From the NCBI GenBank assembly GCA_945917765.1, contig CAMEHU010000015.1, positions 1-39,788 on the forward strand: DNA of 39,788 nucleotides, read 5' to 3'. The notes beneath the pieces are model-generated. The model saw only the letters and a program-made list of their open reading frames with translations. It had not been told where the DNA came from and made no database searches. Shown here piece after piece: positions 1 through 7,530 of this stretch (positions within the stretch are counted from its first letter, which is position 1; every line of letters starts with the position of its first letter). This DNA is from an uncultured Lachnospiraceae bacterium (GTDB taxonomy: Bacteria > Bacillota > Clostridia > TANB77 > CAG-508). Position numbers and translations under genes: made by a program.

Positions 1-54
1 GTACAGTGGTGTGAGAGGACACTGAATAAAATAATTATTCAGTTCCTACTCGAT
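1..54 (+). other. 3' end of a probable group II intron (partial, cut by window edge)
   Basis: The first bases look like the 3' strand of domain V (GTACAGTGG, then GTGTGAGAGGAC). They are followed by a domain VI-like hairpin, ACTGAATA (21-28) pairing with TATTCAGT (36-43), and by CCTACTCGAT (45-54), which resembles the usual 3' terminus of bacterial group II introns. The catalytic part of domain V and any intron-encoded protein would lie left of the window. The call rests on resemblance to remembered intron ends and is not proven. Confidence 0.55.
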
Positions 55-72
55 TTTTATTGGAGGTATAAA

Positions 73-741
73 ATGAAAACAATACTAATTATTGAGGATG
101 ATAAAGATATTAATGAAATGTTACAACAGCTTTTAAAGCAAAAAGGATTTAATGTGGAAATTGCGTATTCAGGTACTGAAGCTATACTTGTACACAATAA
201 GAATATAGATTTAATTATATTAGATTTGATGTTACCAGGCAAAAATGGTGATGAAATTATAGAAGAATTAAAAAAGAAAAATGATGTTCCAATCATTGTT
301 TTATCTGCTATTTCAGATATAGATAAAAAGTTAGATTTATTCAAGTTTGGTGCTGTTGATTATATGACAAAACCATTCAACAATGAGGAATTAATTGCTA
401 GAATTAATGTCCATTTGAAAAAGAATAGTTCAACAACTTCAAATTATATTGAATCGGATGATATAAAACTTGACTTGAATAATTATCAAGGCATTTGTAA
501 TGGTATTAATATAAATTTAACAAAAACCGAATTTAATTTATTAAGAATACTTATGAAAAATAAGAATCAAGTTGTTACAAAAAGTATTTTATTCGATACA
601 GTATGGGATGATTGGACTTCAGCAGATGAGAATACTCTAAATGTACATATAAGTAATATAAGGAATAAACTTAAAAAAATAAATCCAAATAAAGAATATA
701 TTGAAACAATATGGAGCATTGGCTATAAATTTAAAAATTAA
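73..741 (+). CDS. OmpR/PhoB-family response regulator
   Basis: The 222-aa protein has an N-terminal receiver domain (about residues 1-115) and a C-terminal winged-helix DNA-binding domain (about 125-222). The acidic pocket is visible as EDD at 8-10, the phosphoacceptor Asp51 sits in ILDLMLPG, and the conserved Lys lies in the TKPF motif. The C-terminal part ends in the family-typical IWSIGYKF strand. GGAGG lies a few bases before the ATG. It is the first gene of a four-gene run with an ABC transporter and a histidine kinase, the layout of BceRS/LanRK-type systems that sense peptide antibiotics. The likely target is the operon itself, through the palindrome at 761-775. The cognate kinase is the gene at 2575. 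Confidence 0.93.
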   Translation: MKTILIIEDDKDINEMLQQLLKQKGFNVEIAYSGTEAILVHNKNIDLIILDLMLPGKNGDEIIEELKKKNDVPIIVLSAISDIDKKLDLFKFGAVDYMTKPFNNEELIARINVHLKKNSSTTSNYIESDDIKLDLNNYQGICNGININLTKTEFNLLRILMKNKNQVVTKSILFDTVWDDWTSADENTLNVHISNIRNKLKKINPNKEYIETIWSIGYKFKN

Positions 742-760
742 GAAAAAATTAATAAATAAA

Positions 761-792
761 TTAAGAGTTTCTTAATAATTTTTTTGTATAAT
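761..792 (+). promoter_or_regulatory. Promoter and probable response-regulator operator before the ABC genes
   Basis: A perfect inverted repeat TTAAGA-N3-TCTTAA (761-775) lies just upstream of a consensus -10 TATAAT (787-792), 23 bases before the ABC ATPase start. No good -35 is visible, and the palindrome covers that position. That fits a promoter activated by a bound regulator, most simply the adjacent response regulator (inference). Confidence 0.5.
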
Positions 793-814
793 TCTTTTGA
801 AAGGAGATGAATGC

Positions 815-1729
815 ATGAAAGAAATAGTGCTTAAAACAAATAATTTAACAAAAAAATATAAGAAAAGTATTGCTCTTGATAATGTTAATATGACTATCAA
901 AAAAGGAGAAATATATGGACTTATAGGAAGAAATGGAGCTGGTAAAACAACTTTAATGAAAATAATTACAACATTAATTTCACCAACTTCAGGTAGTTTT
1001 GATTTATTTGGTAAAAGTAGTGAAAAAGAAGAATTGTTTGAAAATAAACAAAGAGTAGGTTCATTAATCGAATATCCTGCTTTTTTTCCAAACTTATCAG
1101 CATATGATAATTTAAAATATTATGCTATCCAAAGGGGAATTGTTGACAAAAAGCAAATTGATAAAGTATTAGAAAAAGTTAATCTTACTAATACAGGTAA
1201 AAAGAAAGTTAAAAATTTTTCTTTGGGAATGAAACAGAGACTAGGTATAGCTTTATCTATTCTTAATAATCCTGACTTCATTATTCTTGACGAACCTATA
1301 AATGGACTAGACCCAATAGGAATTAGTGAATTAAGGGAAGTTTTTAGAAAACTATCAGAAGAAGGAATAACTTTATTAATATCTAGCCATATCTTATCTG
1401 AATTATATATCATTGCGGACAAATTTGGATTTATAGAAAAAGGTAAATTAGTAAAAGAACTTACAAAAGATGAATTAGATAAGGAATGTTCAAAATGTGT
1501 TGTGATTAAGACTGATGATACTAAAAAAGCATGTGTTGTTTTAGAAAAACAATTAAATATAAGTAATTACAAAGTAATTAACAATGAAGAAATCAGAATT
1601 TATGATTGTGATAAAACAGATGAATTATGCAATTCTTTGGCTAAAAATGATATCAAAATTAAAAGCTTTTATGAATCTGGAATATCTCTAGAGGATTATT
1701 ATAAAGAAGCGGTAAAGGAGAGTGTATAA
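815..1729 (+). CDS. ABC transporter ATP-binding protein, BcrA/LanF type
   Basis: This 304-aa protein has Walker A GRNGAGKTT, the signature LGMKQR, Walker B IILDEP followed by NGLDP, and the switch His in SSHIL. The C-terminal ~80 residues are the variable tail usual in ABC-2 drug and lantibiotic-protection ATPases such as BcrA, LanF and CprA. An in-frame TTG at 797 is possible, but AAAGGAG (800-806) lies 8 bases before the ATG at 815, so 815 is chosen. The stop overlaps the permease start by one base (TAATG), implying coupled translation. It energises the permease, probably to expel or detach membrane-active peptides. A GAAGCGG heptamer sits at 1706-1712. Confidence 0.9.
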   Translation: MKEIVLKTNNLTKKYKKSIALDNVNMTIKKGEIYGLIGRNGAGKTTLMKIITTLISPTSGSFDLFGKSSEKEELFENKQRVGSLIEYPAFFPNLSAYDNLKYYAIQRGIVDKKQIDKVLEKVNLTNTGKKKVKNFSLGMKQRLGIALSILNNPDFIILDEPINGLDPIGISELREVFRKLSEEGITLLISSHILSELYIIADKFGFIEKGKLVKELTKDELDKECSKCVVIKTDDTKKACVVLEKQLNISNYKVINNEEIRIYDCDKTDELCNSLAKNDIKIKSFYESGISLEDYYKEAVKESV

Positions 1730-2562
1730 TGATTAATATTATTAAATCTGACTTATTCAGATTATTTAAAGGAAAAGGAATTTATATAATCATAACTTTA
1801 ATTATAGGTTTTTCTATTATTAATGCTTATTCAATTAGTCCAATTCATATAGGTTTAAATATGACAGAAAACAAATTTTCGTATGGCTTAGATGAAGAAT
1901 GGAGTGAAAAACTATATGATTCAAGGAGCTTAGCAGAAACAAGAGAAATCCTTTTAAATCATGGCGATTTTAAAGCAGATATTGTATCACTTGCTCAAAA
2001 TAATGTTATTTATTATTTTATGATAGCTATAGTTGTGATTATTTTATCTACTGATTTTTCTTGTAATACAATAAAAAACTCTATATCTACAAATATATCT
2101 AGAAAGAAATATTATTTTTCAAAATTACTATTATCATTAGGTATTGGAACTATACTACTATTTTCATATTCGTATATATCTTATTTTATGTATTTATTAA
2201 TAGATGGAGATAAGGTAGTTACTAGTTTTTTAAATATTACATTGCTTGTTGCTAGACAATTACCATTGCTATATGGTATAATTAGCTTACTTGTTACTAT
2301 TAGTTTATTAACAAGAAAAACAGCAGTATTTAATACCATAACAATACCATTATTAATGATAATGCAAGTTATATTTATAGGTTGTATTAATTTATTTGAT
2401 TTGCCAACAAAATTATGTGACTTTGAATTTGAAGCAGCATTAGGCAAGTTATGTATTAATTATTCAAATACATATATGTTGCAGTTAACAGTTATTTGGA
2501 CATGTATCATGGCGATTTCGTGTTTAATTGGATATAAATTTTTCGAAAAAAAAGATATATAA
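1729..2562 (+). CDS. ABC-2 type permease subunit, BcrB/LanE-G like
   Basis: The 277-aa integral membrane protein has about six hydrophobic segments: near residues 15-35, 88-107, 130-153, 165-195, 200-222 and 245-268. It starts MINIIKSDLFRLFKGKG, a cytoplasmic N-terminus like that of ABC-2 permeases working with BcrA/LanF ATPases. The extracytoplasmic loop between helices 1 and 2 is long and charged. The gene is translationally coupled to the ATPase and 12 bases from the kinase start. Export or resistance to a peptide antibiotic is inferred from the module layout; the substrate cannot be read from sequence. Confidence 0.82.
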   Translation: MINIIKSDLFRLFKGKGIYIIITLIIGFSIINAYSISPIHIGLNMTENKFSYGLDEEWSEKLYDSRSLAETREILLNHGDFKADIVSLAQNNVIYYFMIAIVVIILSTDFSCNTIKNSISTNISRKKYYFSKLLLSLGIGTILLFSYSYISYFMYLLIDGDKVVTSFLNITLLVARQLPLLYGIISLLVTISLLTRKTAVFNTITIPLLMIMQVIFIGCINLFDLPTKLCDFEFEAALGKLCINYSNTYMLQLTVIWTCIMAISCLIGYKFFEKKDI

Positions 2563-2574
2563 GGAGTGATAGCA

Positions 2575-3465
2575 ATGAAAGATATGATTATAATTTTATT
2601 AGTAATGTGTTTATTCATTGCTATTTTTTATATATTATTTTTGAAGAAAAGTATAAGAAATTTTGATAAGAAAATAAATGATAAATTTAAATCTAAAAGC
2701 AAAATTTTAATCACTTCTCAAACATCTGATAGTGATTTAAATAGATTGGTTAATTCGATAAATGGTATTTTAAATGAGTATGATGATATGCAAATAGAAT
2801 ATACAAATAAAAATCACAATTTACAGAAAATGATGACAAATATATCTCATGATTTAAGAACACCTCTTACATCAGCATTAGGATATATAGATCTTGTTCT
2901 AAATTCAAATTTAGATGAAAATACAAAAATCAAAAACTTGAAAATAATTGAAGGAAGGTTAAAAAGGTTATCTGAACTTGTAGATTCTTTTTTTGATTTT
3001 TCGAAAATTATTTCAAATGAAAATAAAATAGAGTACACAAATATAAATATAATTAATATTCTAGAAAAATCAATATCTAATCATTATGAGGATTTTAACA
3101 AGAATAAAAGAACCATTAATCTTGTTTATGATAATAGAAAAGTTATAATATCTTCTAATGAAAAAATATTACGTAGAATTTTTGATAATTTAATAGGTAA
3201 TGCATTTCAGCATAGTACTAGTGATTTAGATATAGAAGTTAAAAGTGTAGATGGAATAAAAATCACATTTACTAATGGGTTACTAAATGATGATCTGGAT
3301 ATTTCAAGAATGTTTGATGAATTTTATACTTTGGATATATCAAGAACAAAAGGTAATACTGGATTGGGATTAGCTATTGTTAAAGAGTTTGTTAATCAAT
3401 TGAATTGTGAAATAATATCTAAGAAGATTGAAAATAAATTGTGTTTGACGATTGAGTTTAATTAG
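2575..3465 (+). CDS. Sensor histidine kinase, small one-helix type
   Basis: This 296-aa protein has one N-terminal membrane helix (about residues 4-24), a linker, a HisKA domain with phosphoacceptor motif [10 protein letters not shown], and an HATPase domain with N-box [11 protein letters not shown] and G-box [12 protein letters not shown]. There is no sizeable extracellular sensor, as in intramembrane-sensing kinases that rely on a partner transporter. An in-frame GTG at 2566 lies inside the ribosome binding site, so the ATG at 2575 (AAGGAG 8 bases upstream) is preferred. It presumably phosphorylates the regulator at 73 on a signal relayed by the ABC permease. Confidence 0.9.
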   Translation: MKDMIIILLVMCLFIAIFYILFLKKSIRNFDKKINDKFKSKSKILITSQTSDSDLNRLVNSINGILNEYDDMQIEYTNKNHNLQKMMTNISHDLRTPLTSALGYIDLVLNSNLDENTKIKNLKIIEGRLKRLSELVDSFFDFSKIISNENKIEYTNINIINILEKSISNHYEDFNKNKRTINLVYDNRKVIISSNEKILRRIFDNLIGNAFQHSTSDLDIEVKSVDGIKITFTNGLLNDDLDISRMFDEFYTLDISRTKGNTGLGLAIVKEFVNQLNCEIISKKIENKLCLTIEFN

Positions 3466-3493
3466 AAACAAATATCAAAAAGGGAGTGAAAAT

Positions 3494-3868
3494 ATGTTTA
3501 AATTACATTCAGATTATAAGTCAACAGGAGACCAACCACAAGCAATTGAATACTTATCAAATGGAATAAAAGAAGGCAAGAAATTCCAGACGCTTCTAGG
3601 AGTTACAGGTTCAGGAAAGACATTCACAATGGCAAATATAATACAAAAAGTACAGAAACCAACACTAGTACTAGCCCATAACAAAACTTTAGTTTGGTTT
3701 AGAAAAGAAGCAATAGAATATTTAGACACTCTGGAAGTCGGAGATGATAGTATCTCTGTTACTGCAATGTTTATCGGAAAAGATGATTCTGGTAGATATA
3801 ATTTTGCAGAAAAGACATATAGCTTGTTGTTTTATAAATTTTATAATTTTAGTGAATTTGAGAAGTAG
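3494..3868 (+). pseudogene. Chimeric ORF: uvrB 5' end fused to an unrelated tail
   Basis: Residues 1-66 of this 124-aa ORF match the N-terminus of the intact UvrB at 25208-23259, including Walker A GVTGSGKT and ending at AHNKTL. I count 3 amino-acid differences and about 24 base differences in 198, with similarity reaching back through the ribosome binding site. At residue 67 similarity stops and a 58-residue tail of unknown origin follows ([11 protein letters not shown]... to EFEK). It lacks every helicase motif after I and cannot act as UvrB. A short fusion protein could still be made, since AAGGGAG precedes the ATG. It probably arose by recombination with a diverged uvrB and marks the left border of the accessory region. 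Confidence 0.75.
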
Positions 3869-5059
3869 GGGAGAAAAATAATAATTTTTAGTATAATGAT
3901 TAATTTTTTATAAATTAAAAATAAAAATTAAATTTATAAAAATAATTTTTAAAAAGTAAAAATAAGTTTGGAAAAGAAAATCTAATATAGAAAATATAAT
4001 TAGAAAAAATAAAATAATAAATATAAGATTAGATAAAAAATAATAATTTGGTAAGTACACATTAAGACCTAATAAAAGCAGAAGAGAGGTAGAGTTTTAG
4101 AGAGAAATATGGGTATGATGTGTATAAAAAAGAAATATATAACATTGCACAAAATCAAAGTTTTGTGCAAATAGGAGTAGGATAAAAATATAAAGCTTAT
4201 ATTTAAGCTCCTATCTCGTAATTATTGATATATCTAGCTTTTAGCTATATTATACTTATATTTATAACAACAAACTATATGTCTTTTGTATTAAAACCTC
4301 TTAAAATCCATTTTAATGCATTATTATTTTGTACTTATATAATTCTATTTCTAACTTTATATTATTCTTTTATTATGAGCCTATTTTTTAATTATAATTT
4401 TTAGTATCTTATATTTTTGTCTTATAATCTTATATAAAATCTTTCAAAATCTCGAAAATCCTCATATTTCAATAATTAGCTCAATTATATAGACAACAAA
4501 CTATATGTCTAATTTTTAAAAACGCCTTAAAATCGATTCTCGTGCGTCGTTATTTTAGCGAATTTTTGTAGATTTTTATAATCCTGTCTAAACACCAGTA
4601 GTACCAACATTTTTACTAATAATTAGTATCTTATAATATGTTTAAGTTTAAATTACAAAATTATTCAAACGAATAACTTGTTATCTAAATTATAAAAATG
4701 TCTTAAAAACGATTTTGACGCGTCTGCATATAATTTAAAATCATAAACTAATATATTGTAATTTTATTATCAAAATCTTATATATAATTACAAAACTATA
4801 AATAATAATTTTAAAAACAATTTAAAAAAATTATTTTATACAAATGTTCGTAAATTATAATTCTAAATTAAAACTTTGCACAAAATTAAAAATTCAAATT
4901 TATAAATTAAAATTTTAAAATTCTAAATTTATTTTTAAATCTAATTTTATTTTTTCTTTTTTCATAATATTTTTATATTTTCATTCAATACAATTTTATT
5001 AATCTTAAATTCTCATATTTTCTATTTTAATAATTATATAATTTTATTATTACAAAACC
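3869..5059. other. AT-rich non-coding stretch with repeats
   Basis: No credible gene is seen in these ~1.2 kb. The stretch holds a hairpin at 4145-4170 (TTGCACAAAA pairing with TTTTGTGCAA), repeat copy A (4157-4499), and three CTTAAAA-type modules starting near 4300, 4526 and 4702. A TTTGCACAAAA word near 4876 is inverted relative to the start of copy A. The remainder is A/T runs. Confidence 0.7.
4157..4499 (+). repeat. Structured repeat, copy A (343 nt)
   Basis: It aligns along its length with copy B at 5836-6164. The first ~40 and last ~60 bases are nearly identical and the middle is more variable. A stem GAGTAGGA (4175-4182) pairs with TCCTATCTC (4209-4217) around one bulged C. A second hairpin pairs TAGCT (4235-4239) with AGCTA (4243-4247). 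Both recur in copy B with base changes that mostly keep pairing, so a folded RNA or DNA is likely. Function and family are unknown to me. Confidence 0.7.
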
Positions 5060-5536
5060 TTAAAACTGCCCTATCTCCCCTACTCTGCCGTTTTCTAATT
5101 CTGCATCTAATCTATTTGCTATGTCTATTAATTGTACGGTTTTCTCTAGATATTCAAGACGTTTTTGATTTATTGCATAACCTTTTAACATATAATTTTT
5201 TAATACATTGTTTGCCCATTTTCTAAATAGAATTCCATTTTTTGATTTAACTCTATAACCAACACTTAGTATCATATCTAGATTATAATATTCTATATTT
5301 CTAGTAACAGTTCTTTCTCCTTCTTTTTGAACTGTCGCAAATTTTGCGACAGTTGGAATATCTTTTAATTCTTCTTCTAAAGCATTATTAATATGTTTAC
5401 CAATTGTTTTTATATCTCTATCAAATAGTTTTGCCATTTGTTCACGATTTAGCCACACAGTTTCATCCTTCATATTAACTTCCAATTTTACATTTTGATT
5501 TTCAAAAATAATAATTTCATTTTTCTTTTCATTCAT
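5060..5536 (-). CDS. RhuM-like protein, short form
   Basis: The 158-aa protein resembles the N-terminal domain of RhuM-family proteins found on pathogenicity and phage-like islands, with the stretches VWLNREQMAKLFDRD, NIEYYNLDMILSVGYRV and FRKWANNVLKNYMLKGYAIN. Family members usually run to about 330 residues; this one stops soon after the conserved RLEYLEKTVQLIDIANRLD segment. The last ~12 residues are encoded by a GAGTAGGGGAGA stretch that resembles the start of the nearby repeats, so the 3' end may have been replaced by recombination. GGAGTGG precedes the ATG. The biochemical role of RhuM is not established. It lies between repeat copies A and B. Confidence 0.7.
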   Translation of the reverse strand: MNEKKNEIIIFENQNVKLEVNMKDETVWLNREQMAKLFDRDIKTIGKHINNALEEELKDIPTVAKFATVQKEGERTVTRNIEYYNLDMILSVGYRVKSKNGILFRKWANNVLKNYMLKGYAINQKRLEYLEKTVQLIDIANRLDAELENGRVGEIGQF

Positions 5537-5569
5537 ATTAAATCCACTCCTTCATACATTATTGTTATA

Positions 5570-5683
5570 TTAAATAGATTTTGATATGCTATATTCATTT
5601 TTATATTTTTCAATACTTGTAATTCCTTTCATAAAACAAGTATTTACTTTTTTTGCGTGGGTATAAATTTCATTTATTGTCAT
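5570..5683 (-). CDS. 37-aa small ORF upstream of the RhuM-like gene
   Basis: The ORF encodes a short peptide starting MTINEIYTHAKKVN and ends 33 bases before the RhuM-like start. No convincing Shine-Dalgarno is seen, so expression is uncertain. Its first 14 residues resemble those of a 14-aa ORF at 10016-9972 (MTIEEIYEAVKKRN), suggesting both descend from one family or are remnants of a longer gene. No function can be assigned. Confidence 0.35.
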   Translation of the reverse strand: MTINEIYTHAKKVNTCFMKGITSIEKYKNEYSISKSI

Positions 5684-5835
5684 AATAATTTGTAATTTTG
5701 AATCTATAGTAATATTTTACCATAATTTGATATTTATTGATATAGTAATTTAAACTTTTTGTATATTAAAGAAGCGGAATATATTTTATTATTGGTTATA
5801 TTAATAATTATTAATATAAAAAGGTGACTATTATG

Positions 5836-6164
5836 AAAGTTTTGTGCAAACAGGAGTAGGAGAAAAATATAAAGCCTAATTTAAGATCCTACCTCGTAAT
5901 TATTCTTATATCTGGCTTTTGACCATATTTCGTTTATATTTATAACAACAACTTATGTGTTTATTTAATAAAACCTCTTAAAATCGATTTTAACGCGTTA
6001 TTATTTTATACTTATATAATTTCATTTATCATTTTATATTTAACCTATATTTTATTTATAATTTTTAACTATCTTATATTTTTTTCTTATAATCTTATAT
6101 AAAATTTTTCAAAATCTCGAAAATCCTCATATTTCAATAATTAGCTCAATTATATAGACAACAA
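5836..6164 (+). repeat. Structured repeat, copy B (329 nt)
   Basis: This is the second copy of the element at 4157-4499, in the same orientation. The stem GAGTAGGA (5854-5861) pairs with TCCTACCTC (5887-5895), and the hairpin TGG (5913-5915) pairs with CCA (5923-5925). It includes the palindrome TTAAAATCGATTTTAA (about 5978-5993). Just upstream, AAAAGGTG and an ATG (5833) open an 8-codon frame that runs into the repeat (MKVLCKQE, stop), perhaps the stump of an interrupted gene. Confidence 0.7.
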
Positions 6165-6194
6165 GCTTATTTACGATAATCATAAATATTGTAA

Positions 6195-6225
6195 AATGAG
6201 ATAGCTATTTAATAACTATCTCATT
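6195..6225. terminator. Hairpin after repeat copy B
   Basis: AATGAGATAG (6195-6204) pairs perfectly with CTATCTCATT (6216-6225) around an 11-base loop. There is no long T-run on either side, so it is only a possible terminator. A second hairpin, AAAATCTTC (6259-6267) with GAAGATTTT (6279-6287), lies 14 bases beyond the stop of the desulforedoxin-like gene. Confidence 0.45.
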
Positions 6226-6301
6226 CATATATTGTAATTATGTCCTGCTCATAATATCAAAATCTTCGGAACAAGTCGGAAGATTTTTCAGTATAATATT
6301 T

Positions 6302-6451
6302 TTATTTATTTTCTAAATATTTTTTTGCATCTTCTTCTGATATTTCTTTCATTGTTTCATTACAACATTTAATACCACAATTATCACAAGTACAATCAAT
6401 TAATACTTTAACCAATGCGCCACATTTTTCACATCTTGCAAATTTATCCAT
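6302..6451 (-). CDS. Desulforedoxin-like small Cys-rich protein (49 aa)
   Basis: The short ORF encodes a 49-aa protein with CEKCG near the N-terminus and a CC pair at residues 29-30, the pattern of the desulforedoxin / desulfoferrodoxin N-terminal iron site (CxxCG, then VKVL, then CC with a following Met). Extra Cys residues at 20, 22 and 25 are not part of the classic four-Cys site and may widen metal binding. AGGGAGG lies 8 bases before the start. It is encoded just after a CsoR-type repressor on the same strand, so it may be a metal- or thiol-responsive product of one transcript. Electron-transfer or metal-buffer roles are inferred from the motif only. Confidence 0.68.
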   Translation of the reverse strand: MDKFARCEKCGALVKVLIDCTCDNCGIKCCNETMKEISEEDAKKYLENK

Positions 6452-6485
6452 AATTAAACCTCCCTTCTTATGAAAATTAGATTTA

Positions 6486-6785
6486 TCATTTATTAAATCT
6501 TTTAAACAAACTGATTAATTCATCTATTGTATCTAGTTCTCCATTTTCTAAATCTCTTGTTACACAATTATATAAATGATTTTCTAATATATGATTTGAT
6601 AAGCTTTGTATAGAACTTTCAACTGCTTTTAATTGTATTAAAACATCATTACAATAAACATCATTTTCTATCATTTTCTTTATTCCACTTATTTGCCCAC
6701 TAATTCTGTTTAATCTATTCGTTATTAATTTCTTTTCATCTATTCCTCTTTTAGTCTTTTTATTACAGCATTTATTTTCTTTCAT
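6486..6785 (-). CDS. CsoR/FrmR-family metal-sensing repressor
   Basis: The 99-aa all-helical protein carries the family core LNRISGQISGIKKMIE and the copper-type ligand set Cys45, His70 and Cys74 with the exact C-X24-H-X3-C spacing of Cu(I)-binding CsoR. An N-terminal extension with CC (residues 6-7) is extra. CsoR proteins hold copper-efflux genes off until Cu(I) binds. No copZ or copA is nearby; the only same-strand follower is the desulforedoxin-like gene at 6451. The upstream stretch (about 6790-6845) has a C-run, ATACCCCC on the gene strand, like half of a CsoR operator. Sulfur-species sensing (CstR type) is an alternative, but the His ligand argues for copper. Confidence 0.88.
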   Translation of the reverse strand: MKENKCCNKKTKRGIDEKKLITNRLNRISGQISGIKKMIENDVYCNDVLIQLKAVESSIQSLSNHILENHLYNCVTRDLENGELDTIDELISLFKRFNK

Positions 6786-6939
6786 TTCACGCCTCCTAAA
6801 ATATTATATACTTTTATAGGTATTTTGTAAATAAGGGGGTATGTAATAAAAATTGTTAGTTTTTCAATGATTTCATTGAATAAAAAAAACTAAAATATAC
6901 TTAATTTCTTTATAAATTCATTTTTCTTGCTTTCCATCT

Positions 6940-7425
6940 TTATAATAGTGATACAACTAAGCCAACAATTAAGCAGACAATTAGTCAAATAAGTTCTCCT
7001 ATAATTGAGCCTTTTATATGAAACCAATAATTATGATATTCTTTTTTCATATCATCCGTACCTGCAATTATAAATCGGTTACTATGGCAAAACCATATAC
7101 AATCTAATACAATAGCATCATACCAATTTATTATACTCCAAATTATAAATGAATACTTAAATCCATCAATAAAAGTATCATATCCATTTATATATCTCAT
7201 AACAAGACTTATTATAGCAATTATTATAAGCGAAGCTAATAATTTTATTGATATTTTCTTCTTTTCTGTTGGAATTTTTCCTTCATATTGTTTTAATGAT
7301 TTTACTCTTTCTTGTATTTTAGGTGGATAATTGTATATTTCTTTTATTGGATTTCTTGACATTTTATATACCATTAAAGTAAATAATAATCCCAATACTA
7401 ATGTTTCAATTATTATTGTATTCAT
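6940..7425 (-). pseudogene. Membrane protein gene with in-frame TGA before its last helix
   Basis: The frame opens at 7425 and encodes 146 residues with hydrophobic stretches near 3-20, 61-79 and 88-112, then stops at TGA (6985-6987) directly after HIKGSIIGELI. In the same frame the next 14 codons read LIVCLIVGLVVSLL before a TAA at 6940-6942, a plausible missing end of a transmembrane helix. One base change, for example GGA to TGA, would explain this. The product family is not recognised. A shortened protein may still be made; its start has a good GGAGATG site. Confidence 0.55.
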
Positions 7426-7530
7426 ATTTCATCTCCTCGATAACCTAATATTTTTATTTATTCTACTTGTTCGCAAGATTGCAAAATTCCGATTTTACGC
7501 CACTTCTTACCAAATATTATTCTCCTTGAA

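Noticed and set aside
4157-6164. CRISPR array
   Set aside because: The repeats are long, few, unevenly spaced and structured; no short regular repeat-spacer pattern and no cas gene.
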